From Candidatus Omnitrophota bacterium (lineage in GTDB: Bacteria > Omnitrophota > Gorgyraeia > 2-02-FULL-51-18): a stretch of 11,190 bases of DNA. Shown piece after piece: positions 1 to 7,917 of the stretch (positions are counted from its first letter, which is position 1; each line of letters begins with the position of its first letter). The translations under genes were made by a program, and so were the position numbers. The stretch is taken from the NCBI GenBank assembly GCA_023247935.1, contig JAHFFM010000049.1, positions 1-11,190 on the forward strand. Direction: 5' to 3'. The notes below the pieces were generated by a model. The model searched no databases and was not told the DNA's origin. It saw only the letters and a list, made by a program, of their open reading frames with translations.

Positions 1-197
1 TCGCAGGAGATTCTCCAAAGAACACGCTCCAGACGGTTGCTGCTGCCACTGTTGTGACGGCGCTGACAGAAACGGTGAATGGAACCGTTACGAATAATAC
101 CGCGGGATTTTGGTTTGTTTCCGGACCCACCAGTTCGGCAAGCTACGGCAAGGCCGGCGCTTATTCGGACGGTACCGTCAATACATCCGCTTTTTAA
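1..197 (+). CDS. C-terminal end of a probable pilin/pseudopilin-like secreted protein (5' end outside the window)
   Basis: An open frame enters from the left edge (first full codon at 3) and stops with TAA at 195-197, giving 64 residues. The segment is rich in Thr, Ala, Gly, Ser and Asn with no charged helix. It ends in a Gly/aromatic-rich stretch (GFWFVSGP, then SYGKAGAYSDG) and a terminal Phe. Such small-residue, beta-rich tails are typical of the C-terminal domain of type IV pilins and type II pseudopilins. The diagnostic N-terminal prepilin cleavage site and hydrophobic helix would lie upstream and cannot be seen. The assignment therefore rests on composition and on the PilM/N-PilO-PilP-like genes downstream. 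Another exported or surface repeat protein is possible. Its stop is only 15 bases before the next gene, so co-transcription is likely. Confidence 0.5.
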   Translation, partial: AGDSPKNTLQTVAAATVVTALTETVNGTVTNNTAGFWFVSGPTSSASYGKAGAYSDGTVNTSAF

Positions 198-212
198 CTC
201 CGTTTTTCCCGA

Positions 213-2636
213 ATGAAAAAGTCCTCTGAGCTTTTTGAGGGAAAAATTTATTTTGGCCTGGTTTTTCTTTGTTACCTTTTTTTATTCATAGCTATTTTTC
301 CGGACGTTGTTTTTTTTGGCGCCAGTTTTATGAAGCGGGATATATTTCGTTATTATTATCCGGTATGGAAGTTCGGCGTTCAATCCATCCAGCAGGGCAT
401 TTTTCCATTCTGGAATCCTTATAACAGTTACGGCACGCCTTTTTTTGCGGACATTCAAACCTGCGTATTTTATCCGTTTCAGCTTTTGATGTATTTGCCG
501 AAATTCTGCTGGGGTTTTAATTTTTACATTCTGCTGCATTTGGCGTTATCCGGTTTTTTCACCTGTTTGTGGATGAGGGAATGCGGCGCTTCGCGCGCAG
601 CTTCATTTTTATCCGGCATCGCGTTTTCGTTAAGCGGTTATGTGATGTCGGCGATCAGCCTGACCATTTCGCTTTGCTCAATCGTATATCTTCCGCTTGT
701 TTTCCTTTGCTTGAGGCGCGCTTTTAAAAGAGATGATTTTCTTTATAGGGTTTTGGGAAGTTTTACGCTTCTTTTGCAATATTTGGCCGGAGATCCAGCT
801 GTTTTATTTTCAACGCTTTTTGTTTGCACCGTTATTACGGCATTTAAGACGATCGAAGCCTCTTTTATCAAGAAAAAGTTGTTTTTGAAATATGCGGTTG
901 ATTTTATTTTTATCGTCGGTTTTTTTGTGGGTTTAGCCGCGTTTCAGTTTTTTCTTTTTGCGGAATTTTTGAGCCTTTCCAATCGCGCGACGCCTACTTT
1001 TGATGCCATGACTTTGTGGAGTGTCCAGTACAACGACCTTGTTTCCTTCGTATTTCCTTTTTTTTCGGACATCAGTCTTTTTTTTATGGATTACTGGATC
1101 CGCCAGAGCTGGCTCGAGAATCTTTATCTTGGGGTAACCGTTTTTATTCTCGCTTGCTTTGCGTGGCGGCTCAATAAAGCCAACATTGTCGGTTACCACG
1201 TTCTTTTGGTTTTATTGGGTGTGGCCTTGGCGCTTGGCCGTTTTTGCGCGTTGTATCCGGTTCTGTATAACTGGTTTCCTTTTTTTAAATTCATCCGGTA
1301 TCCGATCCGGTTTGTGTATGTGAGCCATTTCGCGGTTGCTTGTTTGGCGGGGTTTGGATTGGACGCGTTGACTTCAAGAGCCGATCAAAATTCCTCGAGA
1401 ATTGTTTCATTAAGCGCCAGGAAAAAATTTTGGCTGTTTGGAATCATTATTTGCTCCTTGATGGTTTTGGCTACCGTTCAATTATCCGACAATATCGAAC
1501 GCGATCTTTATCCTAAGATTTATACGTGGATTCAGGACTGGTCGCATTTGGAATGGTCTAAGTGGCAGGTGGTGGATATGGTTTTGCCTCTCCTTATCAA
1601 TATGAAGCGTTTTTGCATTTTAACCCTTTTTATCGCCACGGGTATTTTTGTTGCGTCTCATTTTAAGGTTAGAAAAGCTGTCCTCTCCTGCTTTTTTATT
1701 TTACTCGTTTTTGCGGACCTGGTTGAGGCAAACGTTGTCGAAATTCGCGTGGATGGACGGCTCATGGACAGGGCCGGACAGCATATGCAGACAATTATGA
1801 AAGATAAAAGCATTTTTCGCGTGCTGGCTTCGCCCAGCGTTGCTGAGTTTCAGATGAATCCACCGGCCCATTTTTCAGGACCGAAAACCATGGATTCGAT
1901 GATGAAAACGCTTCTTGAGGCGTTAAGCGCTAACATGCTTTTGCCTCACCACATTTTTTATTACGCCGGATATGATTCTTTGTATACCAAAGAGGCGTTT
2001 GCGTTGAATTCCAAGGGGAAAACTATCCAGAATCCGGCGGAGTACCGCTATTTGAATATGTTGAACGTTAAATATGTCGTGAGCATGCACGATAAATTGA
2101 GCCCTTCTTATCATAATCTCGGGTATATCGACCCTTGCTATCTTTACTCGAATGAAAATGTTTTAGACAGGGCATTTTTAGTGCCAAAAACGGAGGTTAT
2201 CCCGTTAAACGAAAAAGTATTAGATCTGATTTTGTCCAAAGACTTTGATCCTAAAATTCAGATTTATCTGAATGACCCTCCGGAAGCGGTTTCCGGTGAT
2301 TTGGTTTCAAAAAACGGTTCCGTAAATGCCGCAGACCGTGTGACAATCACGGAGTACGGTCAAAATCATGTTCGGATGAAGGTTGAATCCTCGAAACCGC
2401 AATGGCTGTTTTTTTCAGATTTGTTTTATCCAGGATGGAAAGCGACAATTGATGGCAATCCGGTCAAAATTTATAAGGCAAATTACGCGTTTCGTGCGAT
2501 TCAGGTTCCGAAAGGCTCCTACGAAGTGGATTGGAAGTATGATCCGGTTCTGTTTAAGATAGGCTGCCTTGTTAGTTTATTAACTCTTTTATTTCAGATT
2601 TATTTATTGGCCCGGAGACGACCACAAAAGCCGTAA
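213..2636 (+). CDS. YfhO-family multi-pass membrane protein (putative GT-C-type lipid-linked sugar transferase)
   Basis: This 807-residue protein has about a dozen hydrophobic segments. The first is near residues 12-32, most of the rest lie between about 100 and 510, and the last is near 785-800. A large soluble, presumably periplasmic, domain fills about 510-780. Two family hallmarks are visible. The first extracytoplasmic loop carries KRDIFRYYYP, then FPFWNPYNSYGTPFFADIQ (residues about 41-82), as in YfhO and GT-C proteins with an early catalytic Asp. The C-terminal part carries FYPGWKATIDGNPV, then FRAIQVPKGSYEV, typical of YfhO. Members are linked to glycosylation of surface polymers such as lipoteichoic acid in Bacillus, using polyprenyl-phosphate sugars; the substrate here is unknown. 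The ATG at 213 has no clear Shine-Dalgarno, so it may rely on coupling to the upstream gene. Family assignment is strong; the role beside pilus genes is inference. Confidence 0.85.
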   Translation: MKKSSELFEGKIYFGLVFLCYLFLFIAIFPDVVFFGASFMKRDIFRYYYPVWKFGVQSIQQGIFPFWNPYNSYGTPFFADIQTCVFYPFQLLMYLPKFCWGFNFYILLHLALSGFFTCLWMRECGASRAASFLSGIAFSLSGYVMSAISLTISLCSIVYLPLVFLCLRRAFKRDDFLYRVLGSFTLLLQYLAGDPAVLFSTLFVCTVITAFKTIEASFIKKKLFLKYAVDFIFIVGFFVGLAAFQFFLFAEFLSLSNRATPTFDAMTLWSVQYNDLVSFVFPFFSDISLFFMDYWIRQSWLENLYLGVTVFILACFAWRLNKANIVGYHVLLVLLGVALALGRFCALYPVLYNWFPFFKFIRYPIRFVYVSHFAVACLAGFGLDALTSRADQNSSRIVSLSARKKFWLFGIIICSLMVLATVQLSDNIERDLYPKIYTWIQDWSHLEWSKWQVVDMVLPLLINMKRFCILTLFIATGIFVASHFKVRKAVLSCFFILLVFADLVEANVVEIRVDGRLMDRAGQHMQTIMKDKSIFRVLASPSVAEFQMNPPAHFSGPKTMDSMMKTLLEALSANMLLPHHIFYYAGYDSLYTKEAFALNSKGKTIQNPAEYRYLNMLNVKYVVSMHDKLSPSYHNLGYIDPCYLYSNENVLDRAFLVPKTEVIPLNEKVLDLILSKDFDPKIQIYLNDPPEAVSGDLVSKNGSVNAADRVTITEYGQNHVRMKVESSKPQWLFFSDLFYPGWKATIDGNPVKIYKANYAFRAIQVPKGSYEVDWKYDPVLFKIGCLVSLLTLLFQIYLLARRRPQKP

Positions 2637-2689
2637 AGATCCGAACAATGGAAGTCAGCCGCAATTTTGATTAGAATAGAGTTTGACGT

Positions 2690-2711
2690 CCTCGCTAAGG
2701 AGGTTTTTTTT
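2690..2711 (+). promoter_or_regulatory. Strong ribosome binding site in a small hairpin with a T-run, upstream of the pilM/N-like gene
   Basis: The only sizeable intergenic gap (2637-2716) holds TAAGGAGG at 2696-2703, the best Shine-Dalgarno in the window, 13 bases before the ATG at 2717, which is a long spacing. CCTC (2690-2693) can pair with GAGG (2700-2703) around a six-base loop, and a run of eight T follows (2704-2711). The hairpin would hide the ribosome binding site, or act as a weak terminator or attenuator between the YfhO gene and the platform genes. The stem is only four base pairs, so the structure is uncertain; the ribosome binding site itself is clear. I see no convincing promoter in the gap. 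Confidence 0.5.
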
Positions 2712-2716
2712 CGGTT

Positions 2717-4222
2717 ATGAAAATAAATGCTTTCCAATATTTGGAAAAAATGGCCGAGAAAACCGCCAAAAAAAAGTCTCATGACCATGAGCGGATTATT
2801 GTCGAATGGACGGCTAAAGGCGCCCTCCTTATCCATTTGGACGTTTCTTCCCAGCCAAAAATTAAAAGCTTTGTTCATCTTAATCTTGACAGCTCTTTTA
2901 CTGAAAGCGACAAAAAGAACGCCTTTGATCAGTTTTTAAAAACAGCAGGCTCAAAAGAATACCCAAAAGCGGTCCTGTTATGGTCGGAAGGGATGACTTT
3001 CAGGCAGCTTTCCATGGCGGATATGCCTACCGAAGATCTTGTAAAAGCGCTTGTTTGGGATTTAAAGAAAAAATATTATTTCAATCAGGAAGAAAGCCTT
3101 TTTAGCTACAAACCGGTGATGGAAATAGAAGGCGCCGAGGGACCTGAAAAGCTTTACTCCATTTTTTATTGTGAAAATAAAATCGCTTTTCCGAGGCTGA
3201 ATTTTATCCTGGGTCTCGGCCTTGAGATCTTGAGTTTGACTCCGTCATCCGTGGCGATGATGCATTTTGTTTCTTCGCTGGAGCCTATTCCCCAAAAGGA
3301 CACGCTGATTTGTGAATTGACTGAAATGGCCGTGAGAATCGTCATTTGCCGTGAAAATAACGTGCTGCTCGCAAGAAACGTGAGCATCACTTCGGCGTCT
3401 GAAAGCTTGACGGATGATTTTTTAAACCGTGTTTTGGAAGAGATACGAAAAACAGCGGATTATTATGAGGGGCAGAAATATTCACACGCCGTCGGGAGAG
3501 TGGTTTTCGCCGGAGAAAAATGCGAGGCGGGGAAGATTTTGGATTTTATGACGTCTAAATTAGAGATGAGCGTGGTAATTCCCGATCTTGAGAAATATCT
3601 ATTGGCTTCCACGCACGAAGACGACAAGAATTTTATCCGTTCAAATCCGGGTTTATTTATGGCTTCTCTCGGAGCGGTCATGATGCCGGATGATTTGAAT
3701 ATGGCCCCGGAAGATATTAAAACAAAAAATCGCACGGACAATCTAAAGCATTTGCTTGATCTGGGCTTGGTTGTGTTCGGTATCGTTTTGGCCGCGATCG
3801 CCGGTATAGGCGCGCTTAATATTAATTTAATGAAAAGCAGGTTAGCCATTCTCGAATCGCAGTATAAAGGTATCAACGAAAGAAAAAAAGTATTTGAGCA
3901 AACGTTGAGCAACTCAAGGATACGCCGCGCGGCAAGGCGTGGGGATATTCCCATAGCCTCTTTTCTCAAGGAGTTGGGCCTTCGCACGCCTGCGGTTATT
4001 GCTTTGCGCGAGGTTCAATACAACCGGCTTGAGGGGACAGTGATCATCTCAGGTGACGTCACGGACGTGAAGAGGGAGCCGGCAAAAGTCGTCACTCAGT
4101 TTTTGAACAGTTTAACGGAGTCTGTTTTTATTCAAACAGCCAAAATAGCGAGCACGAATCAGACGGATGGAAGTGACATTTTTCAATTTCAGATAGCGTG
4201 CACGGTGAGAGGTTTTTCGTGA
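2717..4222 (+). CDS. PilM-PilN fusion / GspL-like inner-membrane platform protein
   Basis: This 501-residue protein has three parts. Residues about 25-320 resemble the cytoplasmic actin-like PilM/GspL fold: an early strand pair (RIIVEWTAKGALLIHLDV), a second half beginning LICELTEMAVRIVI near 197, then NVLLARNVSI, and VGRVVFAGE near 259. A linker (PDDLNMAPEDI, about 324-334) matches the position of the PilN 'NLLP' segment. It leads into one membrane helix (about 347-369) and a short coiled coil. The rest (about 410-501) is a PilN-like periplasmic alpha/beta domain. The layout is that of GspL or of PilM fused to PilN, which connects the secretion or extension ATPase to the periplasmic complex. 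The usual Asp-Ile-Gly nucleotide-binding motifs are replaced (VEWTAKG, CELTE), so ATP binding may be lost. The next gene overlaps its stop codon. Confidence 0.8.
   Translation: MKINAFQYLEKMAEKTAKKKSHDHERIIVEWTAKGALLIHLDVSSQPKIKSFVHLNLDSSFTESDKKNAFDQFLKTAGSKEYPKAVLLWSEGMTFRQLSMADMPTEDLVKALVWDLKKKYYFNQEESLFSYKPVMEIEGAEGPEKLYSIFYCENKIAFPRLNFILGLGLEILSLTPSSVAMMHFVSSLEPIPQKDTLICELTEMAVRIVICRENNVLLARNVSITSASESLTDDFLNRVLEEIRKTADYYEGQKYSHAVGRVVFAGEKCEAGKILDFMTSKLEMSVVIPDLEKYLLASTHEDDKNFIRSNPGLFMASLGAVMMPDDLNMAPEDIKTKNRTDNLKHLLDLGLVVFGIVLAAIAGIGALNINLMKSRLAILESQYKGINERKKVFEQTLSNSRIRRAARRGDIPIASFLKELGLRTPAVIALREVQYNRLEGTVIISGDVTDVKREPAKVVTQFLNSLTESVFIQTAKIASTNQTDGSDIFQFQIACTVRGFS
4207..4212 (+). promoter_or_regulatory. 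Ribosome binding site that decides the GTG start of the PilO-like gene
   Basis: GAGAGG lies six bases before GTG at 4219, inside the last codons of the PilM/N-like gene. An earlier in-frame GTG at 4198 has no comparable site. The start at 4219 also overlaps the upstream TGA stop (GTGA), the usual arrangement for translational coupling. Confidence 0.6.
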
Positions 4223-4818
4223 AAAATTTTCTTGCGGTGTTTCAATCAAAATTTAATTTCCTCAACAAACAGAAATATGCCTCGCTTTGGGTGGCGAAAT
4301 ACGCCGTAATTTTCATATTTTTTATTTTCTTTTTTATGCCCATCAAAGAAAGAGGCACCTCTTATTCTTCCAACGAGAAATCTCTTAAAAGAGAAATCGG
4401 CGATATTGAAAAAATAAGCGAAGGGTTTTTGAATCCGAAAGAAATCGAAACGCTGCAGGAAAGACAGGAACGTTTTGAAAACAAGCTGACAGACGCCGGC
4501 CACGCCGCTTCTTTGATTCATGAAATTTCGCAAGAGGCCGAAAAAAATCATTTGAATATTATCCAGATCTATTCCGACAGCCCCATCGCGATTAAAAAAG
4601 ACGATGGAACGGATTTGGAGCTAAGAGGGATTAAATTAAGTTTGCTTCCGGTGAGTTTCCGGATGGACGTGGATTATAAAAATTTAGCGTCATTTTTCAA
4701 CTCGCTTTTACAAAATTCAAAAGCTATTTTTGTGGTGGAATCTATGCACATTCAGAAGGTCAGTCCTGACGCGCAAACATTGCAGTGTGACGTCACGTTG
4801 AGTTATATCTCCAAATGA
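4219..4818 (+). CDS. PilO / GspM-like inner-membrane platform protein
   Basis: From the GTG at 4219 this is 199 residues, the usual size for PilO/GspM. It has a short basic N-terminus, one membrane helix at about 22-42 (AKYAVIFIFFIFFFMPI), and a charged coiled coil at about 50-95 (SLKREIGDIEKI through LQERQERFENKL). A C-terminal alpha/beta domain follows, with VSFRMDVDYKNLASFFNSLL, then FVVESMHIQK and LQCDVTLSYI. That order is the PilO/GspM ferredoxin-like fold, in which a helix follows the 'G-Y-nL--Fl--l' strand. Such proteins pair with PilN or GspL in the periplasm. Overlaps with both neighbours (GTGA upstream, ATGA downstream) support one operon. Sequence identity to characterised PilO is evidently low; the call rests on architecture and gene order. 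Confidence 0.75.
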   Translation: MKNFLAVFQSKFNFLNKQKYASLWVAKYAVIFIFFIFFFMPIKERGTSYSSNEKSLKREIGDIEKISEGFLNPKEIETLQERQERFENKLTDAGHAASLIHEISQEAEKNHLNIIQIYSDSPIAIKKDDGTDLELRGIKLSLLPVSFRMDVDYKNLASFFNSLLQNSKAIFVVESMHIQKVSPDAQTLQCDVTLSYISK

Positions 4819-5351
4819 CAAACACCAGTACTATGGATCCCGCGGCCAAAGCGGCCAAAGCGGCAAAAGAGAAGAAGCAATGGGTGATCACATCCGTTTT
4901 GCTTCTTATATTCGCGTACAGTTTTACCACCAACGTTCTTTTTAGGAAAAAAAATGTACAGCCTGTCTCTCCCGCAGTTTCGAATACGGCCTCTCTCGCA
5001 CAAACGATGTCCGAAGATCTTTTATTCGTCACAAACTTAAGAGATAAGGACAAGCAATATCAGGAGCAGTTAAAGGTTTGGGACAAGGAATGGGGGCGGG
5101 ATCCTTTTGAAATTCAGGCGGCTTTGTCTTCGGTTATCAAGGCGGTGAACCTGACTTTGGGAGGGGTTTTATGGGATGAAAAAACTCCTAAAGCTATCGT
5201 GAATGAGAAAATATTGATGGTGGGGGACACCTTGTATGGTTACACCGTGATTGAGATTAAACCGCGTTCCGTGATTTTGAAAACAGGCGAAAAAAATATC
5301 GAATTAAGCGTTTTTCATTCCATGTTTTCCGATCAGGCTGGAGCAAGCTAA
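4815..5351 (+). CDS. PilP / GspC-like single-pass platform protein
   Basis: The 178-residue product has a short cytoplasmic tail with an Ala/Lys repeat (residues 10-18), one membrane helix at about 22-43, and a flexible linker rich in Ser, Ala and Gln. The C-terminal domain (about 112-170) reads LGGVLWDEKTPKAIVNEKI, then VGDTLYGYTVIEIKPRSVIL and GEKNIELSV. This beta-rich pattern, with a small 'product made, stored as G-D, tyrosine/valine strand, R-S-V-x-L' core, is that of the HR domain of GspC and the C-terminal domain of PilP, which contact the secretin. PilP is normally a lipoprotein, but here the anchor is a helix, so it is closer to GspC in topology. The ATG overlaps the previous stop (ATGA) and no Shine-Dalgarno is seen, so translation is probably coupled. 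Confidence 0.7.
   Translation: MTNTSTMDPAAKAAKAAKEKKQWVITSVLLLIFAYSFTTNVLFRKKNVQPVSPAVSNTASLAQTMSEDLLFVTNLRDKDKQYQEQLKVWDKEWGRDPFEIQAALSSVIKAVNLTLGGVLWDEKTPKAIVNEKILMVGDTLYGYTVIEIKPRSVILKTGEKNIELSVFHSMFSDQAGAS
4842..4868 (+). repeat. Three tandem copies of a 9-base unit within the PilP/GspC-like gene
   Basis: GCGGCCAAA occurs twice in direct succession (4842-4850, 4851-4859), followed by a one-mismatch copy GCGGCAAAA (4860-4868). It encodes Ala-Ala-Lys three times just before the membrane helix. Copy number could change without breaking the frame. Confidence 0.85.
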
Positions 5352-5356
5352 ATTCC

Positions 5357-6985
5357 TTGAAAATTTCCTCTTATTTGAACTCCGGCCGTTTGAAGCTGTC
5401 ACGACAAAATATTTTTCACTCAAACGCCATCCGTGCTTTTTTGGCCGCGTTTGGAGTTACCTGGATTTATTATTTGCTGCAATCCAATGTGCATTTGGGA
5501 TATGCGGACGAGGGGCTGTTGTGGTATGGAGTGATCCATACCCGGATGGGTCAGATGCCCATACGGGATTTCAACTCTTACGATCCTCTGCGTTATTTGT
5601 GGTGCGCGGGTTGGTCGTTTATTTTTGGGGATGGCATTATTGGGCTTCGGCGTTCGGAATGGCTGTTTCAAGCTATCTGTTTTATTTTTGGGCTTTTAGC
5701 GCTTCAGAGGGTTTTGAGGACTACGCGTCAGCTGGTATTTTTTTCGGTTTTGCTGCTCTTTTGGCAGGTCTGGGGGTTACGCTATTTTGACTCTTGTTAT
5801 CCGATGCTGGCTGTTTTTTTTGCCGTGCGCCTTTCGGAAAAACAGTCATTTCAACGTTGTTTTCAAGCGGGGGTTTTTGCCGGTTTTTCCGTTTTGATGG
5901 GTTTGAATCATGCGTTATATGCTTTGACCGCTTTCTTTTTTTTGATGGTCTATTGCTTTTCCCGCGGAGTTTTGGAGAAGCCTTTCAATAAATTTCTCAT
6001 TTTTTTTGCCGGGATTTTTGTAGGATGTTTGCCCACTTTCGGCATGATGCTTTTTATTCCGAATTATTGGGAAAGTTATGTGGGCCGGTTTTTTCAGGGG
6101 GTGCATCAGGTCGGGACCCTGTCGATGGATAATCGCAATTTGATTCCTTGGCCTTGGCTGCTCCGGTCGGAAAAAATTCTCAAGCAGGGTTTGACGCCCT
6201 GTATCGGCGCTCTGCGCGATTGGAACCTGGCGGCCCAGGGATTTTCTTTTGTTACGGTGCTTGTTTTTTACGGTTTTGCCTTTATCGGCATCTTGCGGGC
6301 CAAAAAAGACATTCTTTATAAAAACCCCCTCTTAGTCGGGAGTGTGTTTGTCGGTTTGCCTTATTTAAATCATATTTTTTGCAGAAGCGACATCTTGCAC
6401 CTGGGAGAGACAGCATTTCCTCTGATTTCGGGTCTTTTGGCTTTTTCTTGGAGCATTTATTGGATTCAAAAAATAATGGTAGGGTGGATTTTATTTTTGA
6501 CTTTGTTCGGCGCGCTTCCGCTGGGAAATTTATTTTTCAAAATCACCTGTCCGGTCGGAGCCACTGCGCCATACCTGATTGGAAAGGATAAGATTTGGTT
6601 GATCTGTGGACAAGGCCGTGTCCTCGATCAATTTAAAGCGCTCGTCAAAGAGAATGTGCCCGAAAACGAGACGATATTTTTTGCACCGGCAATGCCGATG
6701 TTATACTGTTTAACGAATAAGACATCCCCGACTTATCAAATTTATTTTTGGGGTCTGGATACTCCCCAGATGCAGCAACGGACGGTTCGTGAGCTTCGAG
6801 ACAATAAAGTGAATTGGGCGGTTGTGGCGGATGTGGATTTTGACAACCGGGAGGATTTGAGATTTTCGAATCGCTATGCCGTGGTTTGTAACTATTTAAA
6901 GGAAAATTTTGACGTGCTGCCGGCGAATCTTCCGGCCGGATATGTCTTTTTGAGGCGTAAAAACATGGTAGAATCAAGTCAATAA
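5357..6985 (+). CDS. GT-C-type integral membrane glycosyltransferase-like protein
   Basis: This 542-residue protein has roughly ten to twelve membrane segments spread over about 28-400 and a soluble C-terminal domain from about 410. After the first helix comes YADEGLLWYGVIHTRMGQ (Asp51-Glu52), then MPIRDFNSYDPLRYLW. An acidic pair in the first outside loop and a 'G-x-P-x-x-D' stretch are typical of GT-C enzymes that use polyprenyl-phosphate sugars (ArnT, PMT and PMT_2-like groups). It lies immediately before a GT2 enzyme of the kind that makes such donors. The start is TTG at 5357, five bases after the upstream stop; GGAG at 5340-5343 is rather distant (13 bases), and no in-frame ATG exists before the first helix. 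Acceptor and sugar cannot be told from sequence. A polymerase or an O-antigen ligase-like role is less likely. Confidence 0.65.
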   Translation: MKISSYLNSGRLKLSRQNIFHSNAIRAFLAAFGVTWIYYLLQSNVHLGYADEGLLWYGVIHTRMGQMPIRDFNSYDPLRYLWCAGWSFIFGDGIIGLRRSEWLFQAICFIFGLLALQRVLRTTRQLVFFSVLLLFWQVWGLRYFDSCYPMLAVFFAVRLSEKQSFQRCFQAGVFAGFSVLMGLNHALYALTAFFFLMVYCFSRGVLEKPFNKFLIFFAGIFVGCLPTFGMMLFIPNYWESYVGRFFQGVHQVGTLSMDNRNLIPWPWLLRSEKILKQGLTPCIGALRDWNLAAQGFSFVTVLVFYGFAFIGILRAKKDILYKNPLLVGSVFVGLPYLNHIFCRSDILHLGETAFPLISGLLAFSWSIYWIQKIMVGWILFLTLFGALPLGNLFFKITCPVGATAPYLIGKDKIWLICGQGRVLDQFKALVKENVPENETIFFAPAMPMLYCLTNKTSPTYQIYFWGLDTPQMQQRTVRELRDNKVNWAVVADVDFDNREDLRFSNRYAVVCNYLKENFDVLPANLPAGYVFLRRKNMVESSQ

Positions 6986-6989
6986 ATTC

Positions 6990-7907
6990 ATGAAAATATC
7001 GATTGTCACGACGTTATATGAGTCAGAGCCCTACATAAAAGAATTCGTGCGCCGGGCCGGTGAAAAAGCCAAAGCGCTCACGGACAATTACGAGATCATC
7101 CTGGTTGATGACGGTTCTCCCGATGGATCCCTGCAGACGGCGCTTAACCTGCAAAAAACCAATCCGCAAATGACGGTTATTGAGCTGTCGCGCAATTTTG
7201 GCCATCACAAGGCGATGATGACGGGGCTCGAGCATACGAAAGGCGATTTGGTTTTTTTGATTGATGTTGACCTGGAAGAGCCGCCGGAACTCCTGGACCG
7301 CTTTTACGAAGAAATGGAAAAAGGGCGCTGGGATGTCGTTTATGGAGTGCAGAAGAAAAGGAAAGGCAGCCTCGTGAAGCGGGTCGGAGGAAAATTAGCC
7401 TGGACGCTAATACATGCGTTGTTACCGATAAAAATCCCGCGCAATCAAAGCACGGTACGTTTGATGACGGGACAATATGTGCGTGAATTGGTGCGTCACA
7501 AAGAGCAGATGACGGCTATCGGCGGATTATGGGTGATCACGGGATTCCGTCAAACAGGGCTCTTGTTTGATAAGCTCTGCCACCGTCGATCAAGTTACTC
7601 GTTTTTGAGGCGTTTGGGAATGCTCGTTGACAGCATTACATCTTTCAGCGAAAAACCGCTTTATGCCGTATTTTTTCTGGGCTGTACAATGTTTTTCCTG
7701 TCAATGCTTGTCGCGTGCTACCTTATTATCAAAAAACTTACCGGAACTGTTCTTTCGGGCTGGATATCCGTAATGGTTTCCGTGTGGGGATTGAGCGGAT
7801 TGATTCTTTTGTGTCTGGGGCTGGTGGGCATTTACATTTCACGTATTTTTATCGAAACTAAAAACAGGCCTTATGCAATTATCAAAAAAAATCATGCTGG
7901 CAGCTAG
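6990..7907 (+). CDS. Polyprenyl-phosphate glycosyltransferase, GT2 family (ArnC/GtrB/DPM1 type)
   Basis: The 305 residues match this family from end to end. The GT-A domain shows MKISIVTTLYESE, ILVDDGSPDGS (Asp40-Asp41), LSRNFGHHKAMMTGL, and IDVDLEEPPELL with the metal-binding Asp92-x-Asp94. Further on are the acceptor-region stretches GGLWVITGFRQ and RRSSYSFLRRL, then the amphipathic LVDSITSFSEKPL. Two C-terminal membrane helices (about 224-247 and 257-284) and the family tail YISRIFIETKNRP complete the layout. These enzymes move a sugar from a nucleotide donor to undecaprenyl phosphate on the cytoplasmic face, making the substrate for GT-C proteins such as the adjacent one. DVDLEE replaces the commoner DADLQD, a mild change. 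It starts four bases after the upstream stop with no good Shine-Dalgarno. The sugar is unknown; the formyltransferase next door favours an N-acylated amino sugar. Confidence 0.9.
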   Translation: MKISIVTTLYESEPYIKEFVRRAGEKAKALTDNYEIILVDDGSPDGSLQTALNLQKTNPQMTVIELSRNFGHHKAMMTGLEHTKGDLVFLIDVDLEEPPELLDRFYEEMEKGRWDVVYGVQKKRKGSLVKRVGGKLAWTLIHALLPIKIPRNQSTVRLMTGQYVRELVRHKEQMTAIGGLWVITGFRQTGLLFDKLCHRRSSYSFLRRLGMLVDSITSFSEKPLYAVFFLGCTMFFLSMLVACYLIIKKLTGTVLSGWISVMVSVWGLSGLILLCLGLVGIYISRIFIETKNRPYAIIKKNHAGS

Positions 7908-7917
7908 AAATCACCCC

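Noticed and set aside
2649..2677. A possible promoter with TAGAAT at 2672-2677 as the -10 element.
   Set aside because: The matching -35 position reads TGGAAG, which is a poor match, and AT-rich DNA gives such hexamers by chance.
3463..3987. A 174-codon open frame on the - strand.
   Set aside because: It lies wholly antisense to the PilM/N-like gene, has no recognisable domain and has a composition expected of a shadow frame.
4053..4796. The palindrome GTGACGTCAC occurs at 4053-4062 and again at 4787-4796, like a paired operator.
   Set aside because: Both copies are inside coding sequence, encoding similar Asp-Val-Thr strands of the PilN-like and PilO-like domains, far from any promoter. 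Coding coincidence is the simpler explanation.
5521..5991. Two successive + strand open frames inside the GT-C gene, suggesting a possible frameshift.
   Set aside because: The GT-C frame is continuous from 5357 to 6985 with sensible membrane segments throughout; the others are out-of-frame shadows.
7873..7917. Upstream start for the formyltransferase (ATG 7873) overlapping the GT2 gene.
   Set aside because: It adds 15 residues before the conserved family start and has no ribosome binding site; the triad numbering from 7918 agrees with ArnA.
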